From an uncultured Alphaproteobacteria bacterium (lineage in GTDB: Bacteria > Pseudomonadota > Alphaproteobacteria > Caulobacterales > Parvularculaceae), in contig CALAZI010000086.1 of assembly GCA_937895955.1 (NCBI GenBank), positions 1 through 12,149 on the forward strand: a stretch of 12,149 bases of DNA. The letters run 5' to 3'. How positions within the stretch are numbered: position 1 is the stretch's first letter; the number at the start of each line of letters is the position of its first letter. Position numbers and translations under genes: made by a program. Positions 5,707-12,149 of the stretch are shown here, one piece after another. The notes below the pieces were generated by a model, which was not told where the DNA came from, searched no databases, and was given only the letters and a program-made list of their open reading frames with translations.

Positions 5707-7485
5707 ATGGGTATCTGGGGAAGCGCGCGCTTATGGGGGGCGTCCGCCGCCGTTCTGGCGGCGATCGTCTGCGCGCCGGCGGCGTCCGCCGAGGCGGTCA
5801 ATACGGGCGACGCCTGGAAAATCTACAAGGACCACTGGAGCGCCGCCGACGAGGACCGCTATTCGCAATTCGTTCAGGCGATCGGCCGCTCGACTTGCAC
5901 GACGCTGGAATCATGCCTCGCCAATTCGGCGAACCCCTTTCACGATCACGACGACCCGGAATTTTCCGGCGATTGCGCCGACATGGCCTATGTGCTGCGC
6001 GCCTATTTCGCCTGGAAGAACGGCCTGCCCTTCTCCTACCAGAACGCGATGCGCACCGCCGACGGCAAGGCCGAGGACCTGCGCTATTCGACCGGCGGCA
6101 ATATCGTCGCCGCGCGCCGCGACGCGACCGGCGCCAATCCCGTTTCCGCCGCGCGCTTCATCGGCCGGATCGGCGGCGAGGTTTCGACCGCAATGTTCAG
6201 GACGCACCCGGACAATGGCGAGGGGCGGCTGTTCGACGATTTTTATCCCGTCAAGATCAATCGCGACGCCGTGCGCCCCGGCGTTCTCGCCTACGACATC
6301 TACGGCCATGTCGGCATCGTCTACGATATTCTCGATGACGGCCGCATTCTCGTCATCGCCTCGCATCCCGATCGTTCGGTGACGCGCACGACATACGGCG
6401 CCAATTTCCTGCGCTCCAAGCCCGATCTCGGCGCCGGCCTGAAAGGCTGGCGGCCGATCCGTCTCGACGGCGCGCGCCGCCTCGCCGACGGTTCATTCGC
6501 AGGCGGAAAAATCCGCGCCGCGACAAATGGCGAGATCGCGCATTATTCCATGGAGCAATTCGTCGGCAACCGGCCCGATCCGAACGGCGACTGGCGCTAT
6601 GGCGATTTCGTCGTCAAGGGACGCCTCGTCAATTACTATGATTTCGTCCGCCGCAGCCTCGCCGCGCCCGGCTTCGCCTATAATCCGGTCGAGGAATTGC
6701 GTTACGGGATGCAGACGATCTGCGGCGCAGTCAGAGACCGCAAGGTCGCCGTCGAACGCGCCGTATCGGCCGGGTTCCCGAACAAACCGCACCCGCCGCG
6801 CCTGCCTTACAATATTTACGGCACCTATGGCGATTGGGAAGGCTATTCGACGCCGTCGCGCGATGCGCGGCTCAAAGTTTCCTTCATCGACCTGAAACGC
6901 ACGATCGCCGAGCTTGTCGATCATTTCAACGCCGGCGATACGGATGTCCTGTACGACGGCGCCGATCTGCCGAAAGATCTTTGGGAAACCTATCAGCTTG
7001 AAAAAGACGCCTGCACGTTCACATATTGGCGCTCGGACGACAGCCGCATCAAGATGACCCTCGGCCATGTGCAGGACCGGCTGTGGGATTTGTCTTTCGA
7101 TCCCTATCATTGTTCGGAACGCCGCTGGGGCGCGAGCGGCGTCGAGCTGCAAACGTGTACGGACGATGCGGCGAAGACGCGCTGGTACGACGCGCAGCGC
7201 TGGCTGCGCTATCAGGCCGAGCGCACCTATGACGTCCGCATGGATTTCACGGCCGACGAATTAAAATCGCCCTCTCTCGCCAGCGCCGCCGAAGGCGGGC
7301 TCGGCGCCGACGCGCCGGCGGACGCGGATCTGCGCGCCTATCTTGCGAGTTTGAATTCGTTCCCGCTCGCCTCGGTCCAGGAAGGGCCGGAGGTAATCCT
7401 CGCCTCGGGAACGCCCATCGAACCCGAGCCGCAATTGCCGGCTTGGCATTCGAAAATCCTCAACGGCTGGACAAAGCCTGACTAA
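5707..7485 (+). CDS. Secreted protein of unknown family with a transglutaminase/NlpC-like Cys-His core
   Basis: A 592-residue protein with a clear Sec signal peptide (MGIWGSARLWG, hydrophobic core, cleavage after ASA at about 28). I do not recognise a named family. The segment SGDCADMAYVLRAYFAWKNG (87-106) resembles the Cys-bearing helix of transglutaminase-like proteins, with Cys90 as candidate nucleophile. RPGVLAYDIYGHVGIVYDIL (190-209) resembles the His-bearing strands of NlpC/P60 or transglutaminase folds, with His201; Asp211 or Asp222 could be the acid. Six other cysteines in the mature protein (64, 70, 339, 436, 469, 484) could form three disulfides. The region after about 280 has no recognised motif. 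It is a single gene, divergent from qmcA, with a CtrA-type box at its start and no good ribosome site. Amidase, peptidase or transglutaminase-like activity is inferred only. Confidence 0.8.
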   Translation: MGIWGSARLWGASAAVLAAIVCAPAASAEAVNTGDAWKIYKDHWSAADEDRYSQFVQAIGRSTCTTLESCLANSANPFHDHDDPEFSGDCADMAYVLRAYFAWKNGLPFSYQNAMRTADGKAEDLRYSTGGNIVAARRDATGANPVSAARFIGRIGGEVSTAMFRTHPDNGEGRLFDDFYPVKINRDAVRPGVLAYDIYGHVGIVYDILDDGRILVIASHPDRSVTRTTYGANFLRSKPDLGAGLKGWRPIRLDGARRLADGSFAGGKIRAATNGEIAHYSMEQFVGNRPDPNGDWRYGDFVVKGRLVNYYDFVRRSLAAPGFAYNPVEELRYGMQTICGAVRDRKVAVERAVSAGFPNKPHPPRLPYNIYGTYGDWEGYSTPSRDARLKVSFIDLKRTIAELVDHFNAGDTDVLYDGADLPKDLWETYQLEKDACTFTYWRSDDSRIKMTLGHVQDRLWDLSFDPYHCSERRWGASGVELQTCTDDAAKTRWYDAQRWLRYQAERTYDVRMDFTADELKSPSLASAAEGGLGADAPADADLRAYLASLNSFPLASVQEGPEVILASGTPIEPEPQLPAWHSKILNGWTKPD

Positions 7486-7509
7486 AGCGCGCACGCCGCA
7501 GACGCGCCT

Positions 7510-7568
7510 TCCCGGTTTTTTGATCGCATTCGCGAGCCCGATCGTAGTAGGAATGACGAAAGCCGGGA
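7510..7568 (+). repeat. Wide inverted repeat upstream of the HIG1-type gene
   Basis: TCCCGGTTTT (7510-7519) pairs with AAAGCCGGGA (7559-7568) over ten positions including one G-T wobble, with a loop of about 39 bases. The right arm ends just before the GGAG ribosome site of the next gene. The T run after the left arm could also be a weak terminator remnant for the preceding gene. Low confidence; no other element is seen in 7486-7583. Confidence 0.25.
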
Positions 7569-7583
7569 CGAACGGAGCCGCAC

Positions 7584-7793
7584 ATGGACAAACTCGTATA
7601 TTTCCTCATTCCCGTCGGCCTCGGCGCGACGCTGATCATTCTCGGGCTCGGCATCTATTCCCTCGCCAAGGGCGGCGCTTTCGCCAAGGCGAATTCGAAC
7701 AGGTTGATGCGCCTGCGCGTCCTCGCCCAGGGCGTCACGATCGCGCTGATGCTGCTCTTTCTCTTCCTTATCGGCCGCGGACCGGGCGCCTGA
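7584..7793 (+). CDS. Twin-transmembrane protein, HIG1 domain family
   Basis: A 69-residue inner membrane protein with two helices (about 5-27 and 45-64) joined by a basic loop (SNRLMRLRVLAQG, 38-50). The loop holds R-x-R-x3-Q (R43, R45, Q49), the core of the HIG1 family motif. Eukaryotic HIG1 proteins (Rcf1/HIGD1) bind cytochrome c oxidase and supercomplexes; the bacterial members are little studied. GGAG lies 6 bp before the ATG. It stands directly upstream of etfBA on the same strand, an arrangement recalled from other alphaproteobacteria, which fits a respiratory link. A 131-bp gap with a candidate promoter suggests etfB can be transcribed separately. Confidence 0.82.
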   Translation: MDKLVYFLIPVGLGATLIILGLGIYSLAKGGAFAKANSNRLMRLRVLAQGVTIALMLLFLFLIGRGPGA

Positions 7794-7836
7794 TTTGAAC
7801 CTTTTTCTAATCGTTTTGCTGCGGCGCCATAAATCG

Positions 7837-7865
7837 TTGAAAGCCGCGGGACGCGCCGCTATGGT
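7837..7865 (+). promoter_or_regulatory. Candidate sigma-70 promoter of etfBA
   Basis: TTGAAA (7837-7842) and TATGGT (7860-7865) are 17 bp apart, matching consensus at 4/6 and 4/6. The start point would be near 7872, giving a leader of about 50 bases that contains a small hairpin, GGGGC-TCA-GCCCC (7879-7891), before the AGAGGA ribosome site of etfB. Prediction by inspection only. Confidence 0.4.
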
Positions 7866-7924
7866 CGCGCCGTTCTGAGGGGCTCAGCCCCGTTCAATCC
7901 GCCTGAATTCAAGAGGATAGGCCG

Positions 7925-8674
7925 ATGAAAGTCCTCGTGCCGGTCAAGCGCGTCATCGACTACAATGTGAAAGTAAGGGTCAAATCCGACCAGACGGGCG
8001 TCGATCTCGCCAACGTCAAGATGTCGATGAACCCGTTCGACGAGATCGCCGTCGAGGAGGCCGTGCGCCTCGCCGAGGCGAAGATCGCGACCGAGGTCGT
8101 CGCGGTCTCGATCGGCCCTGAAAAGGCGCAGGACCAGCTGCGTCAGGCGCTCGCCATGGGCGCCGACCGCGCGATTCTCGTCAAGACCGACGCCGATGTC
8201 GAACCGCTCGCCGTCGCCAAGCTGCTGAAAGCGGTGTGCGAGGCGGAAAAGCCGGAACTCGTCATCCTCGGCAAACAGGCGATCGACGATGATTCAAACC
8301 AGACGGGACAGATGCTCGCCGCATTGACGGGCTGGCCGCAGGGGACCTTCGCCTCGAAAGTCGCGAAAGACGGCGACAAGCTCAATGTGACGCGCGAGGT
8401 CGATGGCGGCCTTCAAACAGTGTCCCTCTCGCTTCCCGCCGTCGTGACGACGGATTTGCGCCTCAACGAGCCGCGCTACGCCTCGCTGCCTAACATCATG
8501 AAAGCGAAGAAGAAGCCGCTCGACGTCAAGACGCCTGAGGATTTCGGCGTCGACATCGCAGCGCGCCTTAAGGTTCTCAAAGTGACGGAGCCGCCGAAAC
8601 GCACCGCCGGCGTCAAAGTGCCGGACGTCGCCACGCTCGTCGACAAGCTGAAAAACGAAGCGGGGGTTCTCTAA
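7925..8674 (+). CDS. etfB: Electron transfer flavoprotein subunit beta
   Basis: Full-length (249 residues) beta subunit of ETF, the FAD/AMP heterodimer that carries electrons from acyl-CoA and other flavin dehydrogenases to ETF:quinone oxidoreductase. Visible signatures are MKVLVPVKRVIDYNVKVRV at the N-terminus, NPFDEIAVEEAVRLAE (36-51), the nucleotide-binding stretch LGKQAIDDDSNQTGQML (115-131) and the recognition loop RYASLPNIMKAKKK (184-197), which contains the conserved leucine (Leu188) that docks into partner dehydrogenases. AGAGGA lies 8 bp before the ATG. The stop TAA overlaps the etfA start in TAATG, so translation of the two subunits is coupled. Cytoplasmic. No anomaly was seen; this is the housekeeping ETF form, not the FixB/FixA bifurcating form as far as sequence shows. 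Confidence 0.97.
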   Translation: MKVLVPVKRVIDYNVKVRVKSDQTGVDLANVKMSMNPFDEIAVEEAVRLAEAKIATEVVAVSIGPEKAQDQLRQALAMGADRAILVKTDADVEPLAVAKLLKAVCEAEKPELVILGKQAIDDDSNQTGQMLAALTGWPQGTFASKVAKDGDKLNVTREVDGGLQTVSLSLPAVVTTDLRLNEPRYASLPNIMKAKKKPLDVKTPEDFGVDIAARLKVLKVTEPPKRTAGVKVPDVATLVDKLKNEAGVL

Positions 8675-9603
8675 TGGCCGTTCTCGTCATCGCCGACCAC
8701 AATAACCAGTCGCTTTCCGACGCCGTCGCAAAAACGGTGACGGCCGCCGCAACGCTCGGCGGGGATATCGACATTCTCGTCGCGGGGTCGGGCGCAGACG
8801 CCGCCGCCGCGGAAGCGGCGAAAATCGCCGGCGTCCGGAAAGTGCTGCACGCGGACGATCCCGCCTACGCCAGGCTCCTCGCCGAACCGACGGCGAAACT
8901 CGTCGCGGCGCAGGCCGGCGATTATGACGCGCTCGTCGCCCCGGCGACCGCGAACGGCAAGAACATCATGCCGCGCGTCGCCGCATTGCTCGACGTCATG
9001 CAGCTTTCCGACGTCATCGCGATTGAAAGCGCCGACACGTTTGTGCGGCCGATCTACGCGGGCAACGCCATCGCGACGGTGAAATCGAGCGACGCCAAGA
9101 AAGTCGTGACGGTCAGGACCGCGACGTTCAAGGCCGCCGACATGACGGGCTCTGCGGCGATTGAAAAAATCGCCGGAGAAGGCGATCCCGGCGTTTCCTC
9201 TTTCGTCGGCGAGGAATTGACGAAATCAGACCGGCCTGAACTCACCGCCGCCAAGATCATCATTTCCGGCGGCCGCGCGCTCGGCAGCCACGAGAATTTC
9301 GAAAAGCTTATCTACCCGATCGCCGACAAGCTGAACGCCGCGGTCGGCGCCAGCCGCGCGGCCGTCGACGCCGGCTACATGCCTAACGACTATCAGGTCG
9401 GTCAGACCGGCAAGGTCGTCGCGCCGGCGCTTTACATCGCCGTCGGCATTTCCGGCGCGATCCAACACCTCGCCGGCATGAAGGATTCCAAAGTCATCGT
9501 CGCCATCAACAAGGATGAGGAAGCGCCGATCTTCCAGATCGCCGATTACGGCCTCGTCGCCGATCTCTTCAAGGTCCTTCCTGAACTCGAAGCGGCGCTT
9601 TAG
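8674..9603 (+). CDS. etfA: Electron transfer flavoprotein subunit alpha
   Basis: Full-length (309 residues) alpha subunit of ETF. The N-terminal domain (about 1-185) pairs with EtfB. The C-terminal FAD domain (about 190-309) carries the family signature: SRAAVDAGYMPNDYQVGQTG (227-246), then the KVVAPALYIAVGISGAIQHL segment (247-266) and a closing VIVAINKDEEAPIFQIADYG (275-294). Arg228 and the Q-T-G of 244-246 are positions that contact FAD in known ETFs. The ATG overlaps the etfB stop (TAATG). An intrinsic terminator follows 24 bp after the stop, so etfBA ends a transcription unit. Function follows directly from the family. Confidence 0.97.
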   Translation: MAVLVIADHNNQSLSDAVAKTVTAAATLGGDIDILVAGSGADAAAAEAAKIAGVRKVLHADDPAYARLLAEPTAKLVAAQAGDYDALVAPATANGKNIMPRVAALLDVMQLSDVIAIESADTFVRPIYAGNAIATVKSSDAKKVVTVRTATFKAADMTGSAAIEKIAGEGDPGVSSFVGEELTKSDRPELTAAKIIISGGRALGSHENFEKLIYPIADKLNAAVGASRAAVDAGYMPNDYQVGQTGKVVAPALYIAVGISGAIQHLAGMKDSKVIVAINKDEEAPIFQIADYGLVADLFKVLPELEAAL

Positions 9604-9626
9604 GCGCGGCGGCGAACTCAACTCCG

Positions 9627-9654
9627 AAAGGCCCCGCTCCAGCGGGGCTTTTTT
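9627..9654 (+). terminator. Intrinsic terminator after etfA
   Basis: A GC stem (GCCCCGC with GCGGGGC, 9631-9637 and 9642-9648) with a TCCA loop, flanked by AAAG on the left, and a T6 tract on the right (9649-9654). This is a textbook rho-independent terminator on the plus strand. Confidence 0.9.
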
Positions 9655-9738
9655 CATGGCGCGCGAAAACAGGCGCAAGAACCGGGTCGCGGCGGCTGCG
9701 CCTTTGCCTCATCTCCTTCCACAATGAAGGAGAGAGTC

Positions 9739-10209
9739 ATGACATTTGCAATTACAGGTCTTGCCGCGGATGAGTTCAGCAGTCTGTTCGGCCTTTCAGA
9801 TGAAGCGCTCGCCGAACGCGGCGTCATCCGAAAAGTCGCCGACAGCAAGCCGGGCTATCCCTGCCGCATCACGCTTGAGGACGCCGAGCCGGGCGAGACG
9901 CTGCTGCTTTTGAATTACGAGAGCCACAAGGCGGATACGCCCTATCGCTCAAGCTATGCGATCTTCGTGCGCGAAAGCGCGACAGCGCCCGCGCGCCATG
10001 TCGACGAACTGCCGCCTGTGATGCGCGGACGGCCGATCGCGCTCAGGATTTTCAATCGGGACGGCATGCTGATCGGCGCCGATCTCGGGCGCGACGCAAG
10101 CGAAACCAAAGCGAAAATCGAAGCCGCGTTCGCCAATCCTGAAGCCGCCTATATTCACGCCCACAACGCCATGCACGGCTGTTTCGCCGCCGCTGTCGAA
10201 CGCGCATAG
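9739..10209 (+). CDS. DUF1203 family protein
   Basis: A 156-residue soluble protein of the DUF1203 family, function unknown. Family features are the Cys-containing segment PGYPCRITLEDAEPGETLLLLN (38-59), the Y-R-S-S-Y-A-I-F-V strand (69-77) and the C-terminal HAHNAMHGCFAA (140-151), in which a conserved N and C occur. I chose the ATG at 9739 because AAGGAG ends 7 bp upstream of it. The in-frame ATG at 9724 has no ribosome site and would place that site inside the coding region. The two family cysteines (42 and 148) are both present. The gene stands alone between the etfA terminator and the dodecin gene, with 99 bp to the latter. Confidence 0.88.
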   Translation: MTFAITGLAADEFSSLFGLSDEALAERGVIRKVADSKPGYPCRITLEDAEPGETLLLLNYESHKADTPYRSSYAIFVRESATAPARHVDELPPVMRGRPIALRIFNRDGMLIGADLGRDASETKAKIEAAFANPEAAYIHAHNAMHGCFAAAVERA

Positions 10210-10217
10210 GCGCGGTT

Positions 10218-10247
10218 TTGCCTCGCCGCATTCTCTCGTGTTAGCGT
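10218..10247 (+). promoter_or_regulatory. Weak candidate promoter of the dodecin gene
   Basis: TTGCCT (10218-10223) and TAGCGT (10242-10247) are 18 bp apart in the 99-bp gap before the dodecin gene. The hexamers match consensus at 3-4 and 3 positions only. Nothing better is visible in 10210-10308. Confidence 0.25.
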
Positions 10248-10308
10248 GATCCCTTGTCCCGGCTGTGCCGCGCGCGTTGGGCGCGCATCGGGACCTGTTG
10301 GAGGAATA

Positions 10309-10518
10309 ATGTCAGTAGCTCGCGTCACAGAAATCATCTGCGGATCGCCGAAAAGCTTCAAGGATGCGATCGAGCAGGGAATAGATCGCGCCAACAAGAC
10401 GCTGAAGAACATCGAGGGCGCATGGGTGAAGGACCAGTCGATCATCATGGATAAGGGCAAGATCAAGGAATACCGCGTCATTCTGAAGGTGACGTTCGTT
10501 CTCGACGACACCGTCTGA
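10309..10518 (+). CDS. Dodecin family flavin-binding protein
   Basis: A 69-residue dodecin. Dodecins form hollow dodecamers that bind and store or quench riboflavin, FMN or related flavins. The whole fold is recognisable: ARVTEIICGSPKSFKDAIEQ (4-23, strand plus helix), the flavin-stacking tryptophan Trp39 in the GAWV turn, and the C-terminal KIKEYRVILKVTFVLDD strands (51-67). The start at 10309 has GGAGG 4 bp upstream; an open frame extends to 10246 but that part encodes no family sequence. It is followed by a bidirectional terminator. Placing a flavin buffer close to ETF genes is suggestive but the two are separate transcription units. Confidence 0.95.
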   Translation: MSVARVTEIICGSPKSFKDAIEQGIDRANKTLKNIEGAWVKDQSIIMDKGKIKEYRVILKVTFVLDDTV

Positions 10519-10540
10519 TCGATCTTGCGCATCGACGAAT

Positions 10541-10569
10541 AAAAAGGGCGGCTTAAAGCCGCCCTTTTT
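10541..10569. terminator. Bidirectional intrinsic terminator between the dodecin and TPR genes
   Basis: An 8-bp GC-rich stem (GGGCGGCT with AGCCGCCC, 10546-10553 and 10557-10564) with a TAA loop, flanked by A5 on the left and T5 on the right. Both strands therefore present a stem followed by a T tract. It serves the plus-strand dodecin gene (stop 23 bp away) and the convergent minus-strand TPR gene (stop 23 bp away). Confidence 0.92.
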
Positions 10570-10591
10570 CCAACTCAACGCCGAAGCCTGC

Positions 10592-12149
10592 TTACTCTTC
10601 CGATTCGGCGGCTCCCTCGGCGGGCTGTTCAGTTGACGCCGCATCGCCCTTGCAAGCCGACACCGCCTTGACCGGGCCGCGGTCTTGCAGCGCCTTCAAT
10701 TGCGCTTCGAGCTGCGGACAATTGGCGCCGCCCTGCAAACGGCAAACCTGCACCGCCGTCTTCGCGCGGCTGATTTCGTCTTCCCATGCGTCTCTATTCT
10801 GCGCATTTTCAAGCTGAACCTGACGCCTTTCAGTGTCCTTGATGGCGTCGATATAGCTCACCCATTCCGACGCCTGGCGCGAGGATTTGGGATAGCGCTG
10901 CGCGCGCACGAACGCTTCGCGCGCCCGATCGCGAATGGCGCAATCTTCAGGACCCGCCTGGCTGAAACGCGCCGTGCCGAGGAGAAGCCAGATATCGCCG
11001 ACTTTTTCAGCCGGCATGCCGCCGCGATTGATAGCGTTCGTCAGCGCGCGCTCGGAGGCGACGTATTGCTCGTCGGCGAGCAGCACCTGTCCGAGGCGAT
11101 AATAAAGTTCGCCGCTGTCCGACGATTGCGCCGCTGCGCGCAGCACCGGAATGGCGCGCTTGTGTTCGCGCGACTGGCTCCACAATTGCGACAGCAGGGT
11201 AAGGTTCTTCGTGTTGCGCGCAACCCGGCCCGCCTCCATCTCACGTTCGAGAAGCTTCGCGCCGCGATAGGGATTGTCGAAAAACGAATAATAATTGACG
11301 AGCGTGACGATCTCGGACTCCTTGCTGAGGAGGCCGGCGCGATAGGCGACTTCAAGCACCGCGAACGCTTCCTGGTCCTTGCCGGTGTTCGAATAAAAGC
11401 CCGAGAGCTGCACCCAATAGGACCGCTCGCCCGGCCAGAAATTGATCATCTTTTCAAGCAGGGGGCCGCGCTTCGATGATTCATTGAGTTCCGAATAGAT
11501 GAGATTGAGAAGATCATAGTCGGACTTTTTCGGTTCGGAGCGCGCGGCGACCGCCTGCTCGGCGGGGCCGACAGCGGCGCGCCAGTTCGGCGGGCTGATC
11601 TGCGTGTAGGCCGCGGCGAGGAGATAATAGGCGTTGGCGTCGACGGGAACGCCCTGCTGGCGCGCGCTTGAAATCCAGGCGTTAAGGCCCTGGATCGCCG
11701 CCTGGTAATTCTCAAGCTGGAACTGGAGCTGGGCGATGTAATAGCGAAGCTGGTTGTTGCCGTTGGTGTCGAGGCCATTGGCGTCTAGCGCGGCCTGAAA
11801 GTCGCGCAACGCGCCCGGATAATCTTCAAGCTGCACTTTGACCGAAGCGCGGTATTGATAGGTCGTCGCCTTGTCGTACGCCTTCATGTTCGGCTTGCTG
11901 GCGATCAGCGCATTCAGCGTGTCGAGCGCGGCGCGCGTTTGCGGCGGCTGCGCATTCAGCAGTTCGAAGACCTTGCTGAGTTCCTTGGCGACGGCCATAT
12001 CAAGCTGCTGCGAGCGTCGACGCTCCCCGCCGGACTCGCCGCCCTCGTCCTGCGCCATCGCCGTTCCCGAGAAAACGACAGTTGCGCCGGTGAAAGCGCC
12101 GCAGGCGATTGCGCCTGAGAGAAACAACCCGGCGATCTGTTTTCTGAGC
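10592..12149 (-). CDS. Exported tetratricopeptide-repeat protein (start lies beyond the window)
   Basis: At least 518 residues, open to the window edge. A signal peptide is visible: LRKQIAG upstream of a hydrophobic core and cleavage after TAMA, about 25 residues past the TTG at 12127. That TTG would drop the basic n-region, so the true start lies outside the window. The mature protein is helical, with TPR-like pairs throughout (for example ATTYQYRASVKVQLEDYPGA, NAYYLLAAAYTQ, GELYYRLGQVLLADEQYVAS, GDIWLLLGTARFSQ). A coiled-coil-like stretch (430-460, TTG numbering) and four cysteines (396, 462, 470, 492) precede an acidic Glu/Ala tail. In related alphaproteobacteria such proteins follow exbB/exbD/tonB genes and are thought to assist TonB-dependent uptake; here those genes are out of view. 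Periplasmic scaffold is the safest call. Confidence 0.85.
   Translation of the reverse strand, partial: LRKQIAGLFLSGAIACGAFTGATVVFSGTAMAQDEGGESGGERRRSQQLDMAVAKELSKVFELLNAQPPQTRAALDTLNALIASKPNMKAYDKATTYQYRASVKVQLEDYPGALRDFQAALDANGLDTNGNNQLRYYIAQLQFQLENYQAAIQGLNAWISSARQQGVPVDANAYYLLAAAYTQISPPNWRAAVGPAEQAVAARSEPKKSDYDLLNLIYSELNESSKRGPLLEKMINFWPGERSYWVQLSGFYSNTGKDQEAFAVLEVAYRAGLLSKESEIVTLVNYYSFFDNPYRGAKLLEREMEAGRVARNTKNLTLLSQLWSQSREHKRAIPVLRAAAQSSDSGELYYRLGQVLLADEQYVASERALTNAINRGGMPAEKVGDIWLLLGTARFSQAGPEDCAIRDRAREAFVRAQRYPKSSRQASEWVSYIDAIKDTERRQVQLENAQNRDAWEDEISRAKTAVQVCRLQGGANCPQLEAQLKALQDRGPVKAVSACKGDAASTEQPAEGAAESEE

Noticed and set aside
6493..7152. Minus-strand open frame (219 codons) inside the secreted Cys-hydrolase gene
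   Set aside because: No motif, no ribosome site, and the sense gene has a signal peptide and continuous reading frame.
9656..9727. 23-codon ORF (MARENRRKNR...) whose stop overlaps the ATG at 9724
   Set aside because: It starts right after the etfA terminator T tract with no ribosome site and has no recognisable content, so it is unlikely to be a leader peptide.
9724..9738. ATG at 9724 as the start of the DUF1203 gene
   Set aside because: The AAGGAG ribosome site lies downstream of it and is well placed for the ATG at 9739, where family sequence begins.
10246..10308. N-terminal extension of the dodecin frame by 21 codons
   Set aside because: The extension encodes Cys/Gly/Arg-rich sequence foreign to dodecins, and GGAGG directly precedes the ATG at 10309.
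12125..12127. TTG at 12127 as the start of the TPR gene
   Set aside because: It would remove the basic LRKQ part of the signal peptide, has no clear ribosome site, and the frame stays open to the window edge.

Overview
The window is high-GC bacterial DNA, densely packed and strongly biased to G/C at third codon positions. The gene content points to an alphaproteobacterium: etfBA behind a small HIG1-type twin-membrane protein, a perfect CtrA-type box (TTAA-N7-TTAA), and a secreted TPR protein of the kind found beside TonB/ExbBD clusters in the Caulobacterales/Hyphomonadales/Parvularculales direction. The order-level placement is a guess. No IS element, phage gene, CRISPR array, tRNA or rRNA was seen, and no gene-free stretch exceeds 300 bases.

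Layout. (1) 1-1849, plus strand: a GNAT acetyltransferase whose 5' end is probably cut by the window, then a membrane-anchored alpha/beta hydrolase of the S33 (prolyl aminopeptidase-like) type. (2) 1858-3991, minus strand: a five-gene operon headed by a TetR regulator, followed by an SRPBCC/AHSA1-like protein, a 55-codon ORF whose frame looks damaged, a PhnB-like VOC protein and a DUF1428 protein. Its promoter carries a 22-bp perfect palindrome exactly between the -35 and -10 hexamers and should give a leaderless tetR message. (3) 4087-5507, minus strand: the qmcA-nfeD membrane pair (SPFH protein plus NfeD), closed by an intrinsic terminator that sits right against the TetR promoter. (4) 5508-5706: a divergent intergenic region with several inverted repeats and the CtrA-type box. 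(5) 5707-7485, plus strand: a secreted protein of unknown family with a Cys/His arrangement like transglutaminase or NlpC/P60 enzymes. (6) 7584-9603, plus strand: the HIG1-type protein and etfB-etfA, ending in a terminator. (7) 9739-10518, plus strand: a DUF1203 protein and a dodecin, ending in a bidirectional terminator shared with (8) 10592-12149, minus strand: an exported TPR protein whose start lies just outside the window.

How the parts work together. etfBA passes electrons from acyl-CoA and related dehydrogenases to the quinone pool; the HIG1-type neighbour is plausibly linked to the respiratory chain; dodecin buffers flavin. qmcA-nfeD is a membrane-organisation or quality-control pair. 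The TetR operon looks like an autoregulated small-molecule or stress response unit. The most noteworthy items are the TetR promoter/operator design, the CtrA-type box in front of the unknown secreted Cys-hydrolase-like protein, and the two apparent compensating frame changes in the 55-codon ORF.
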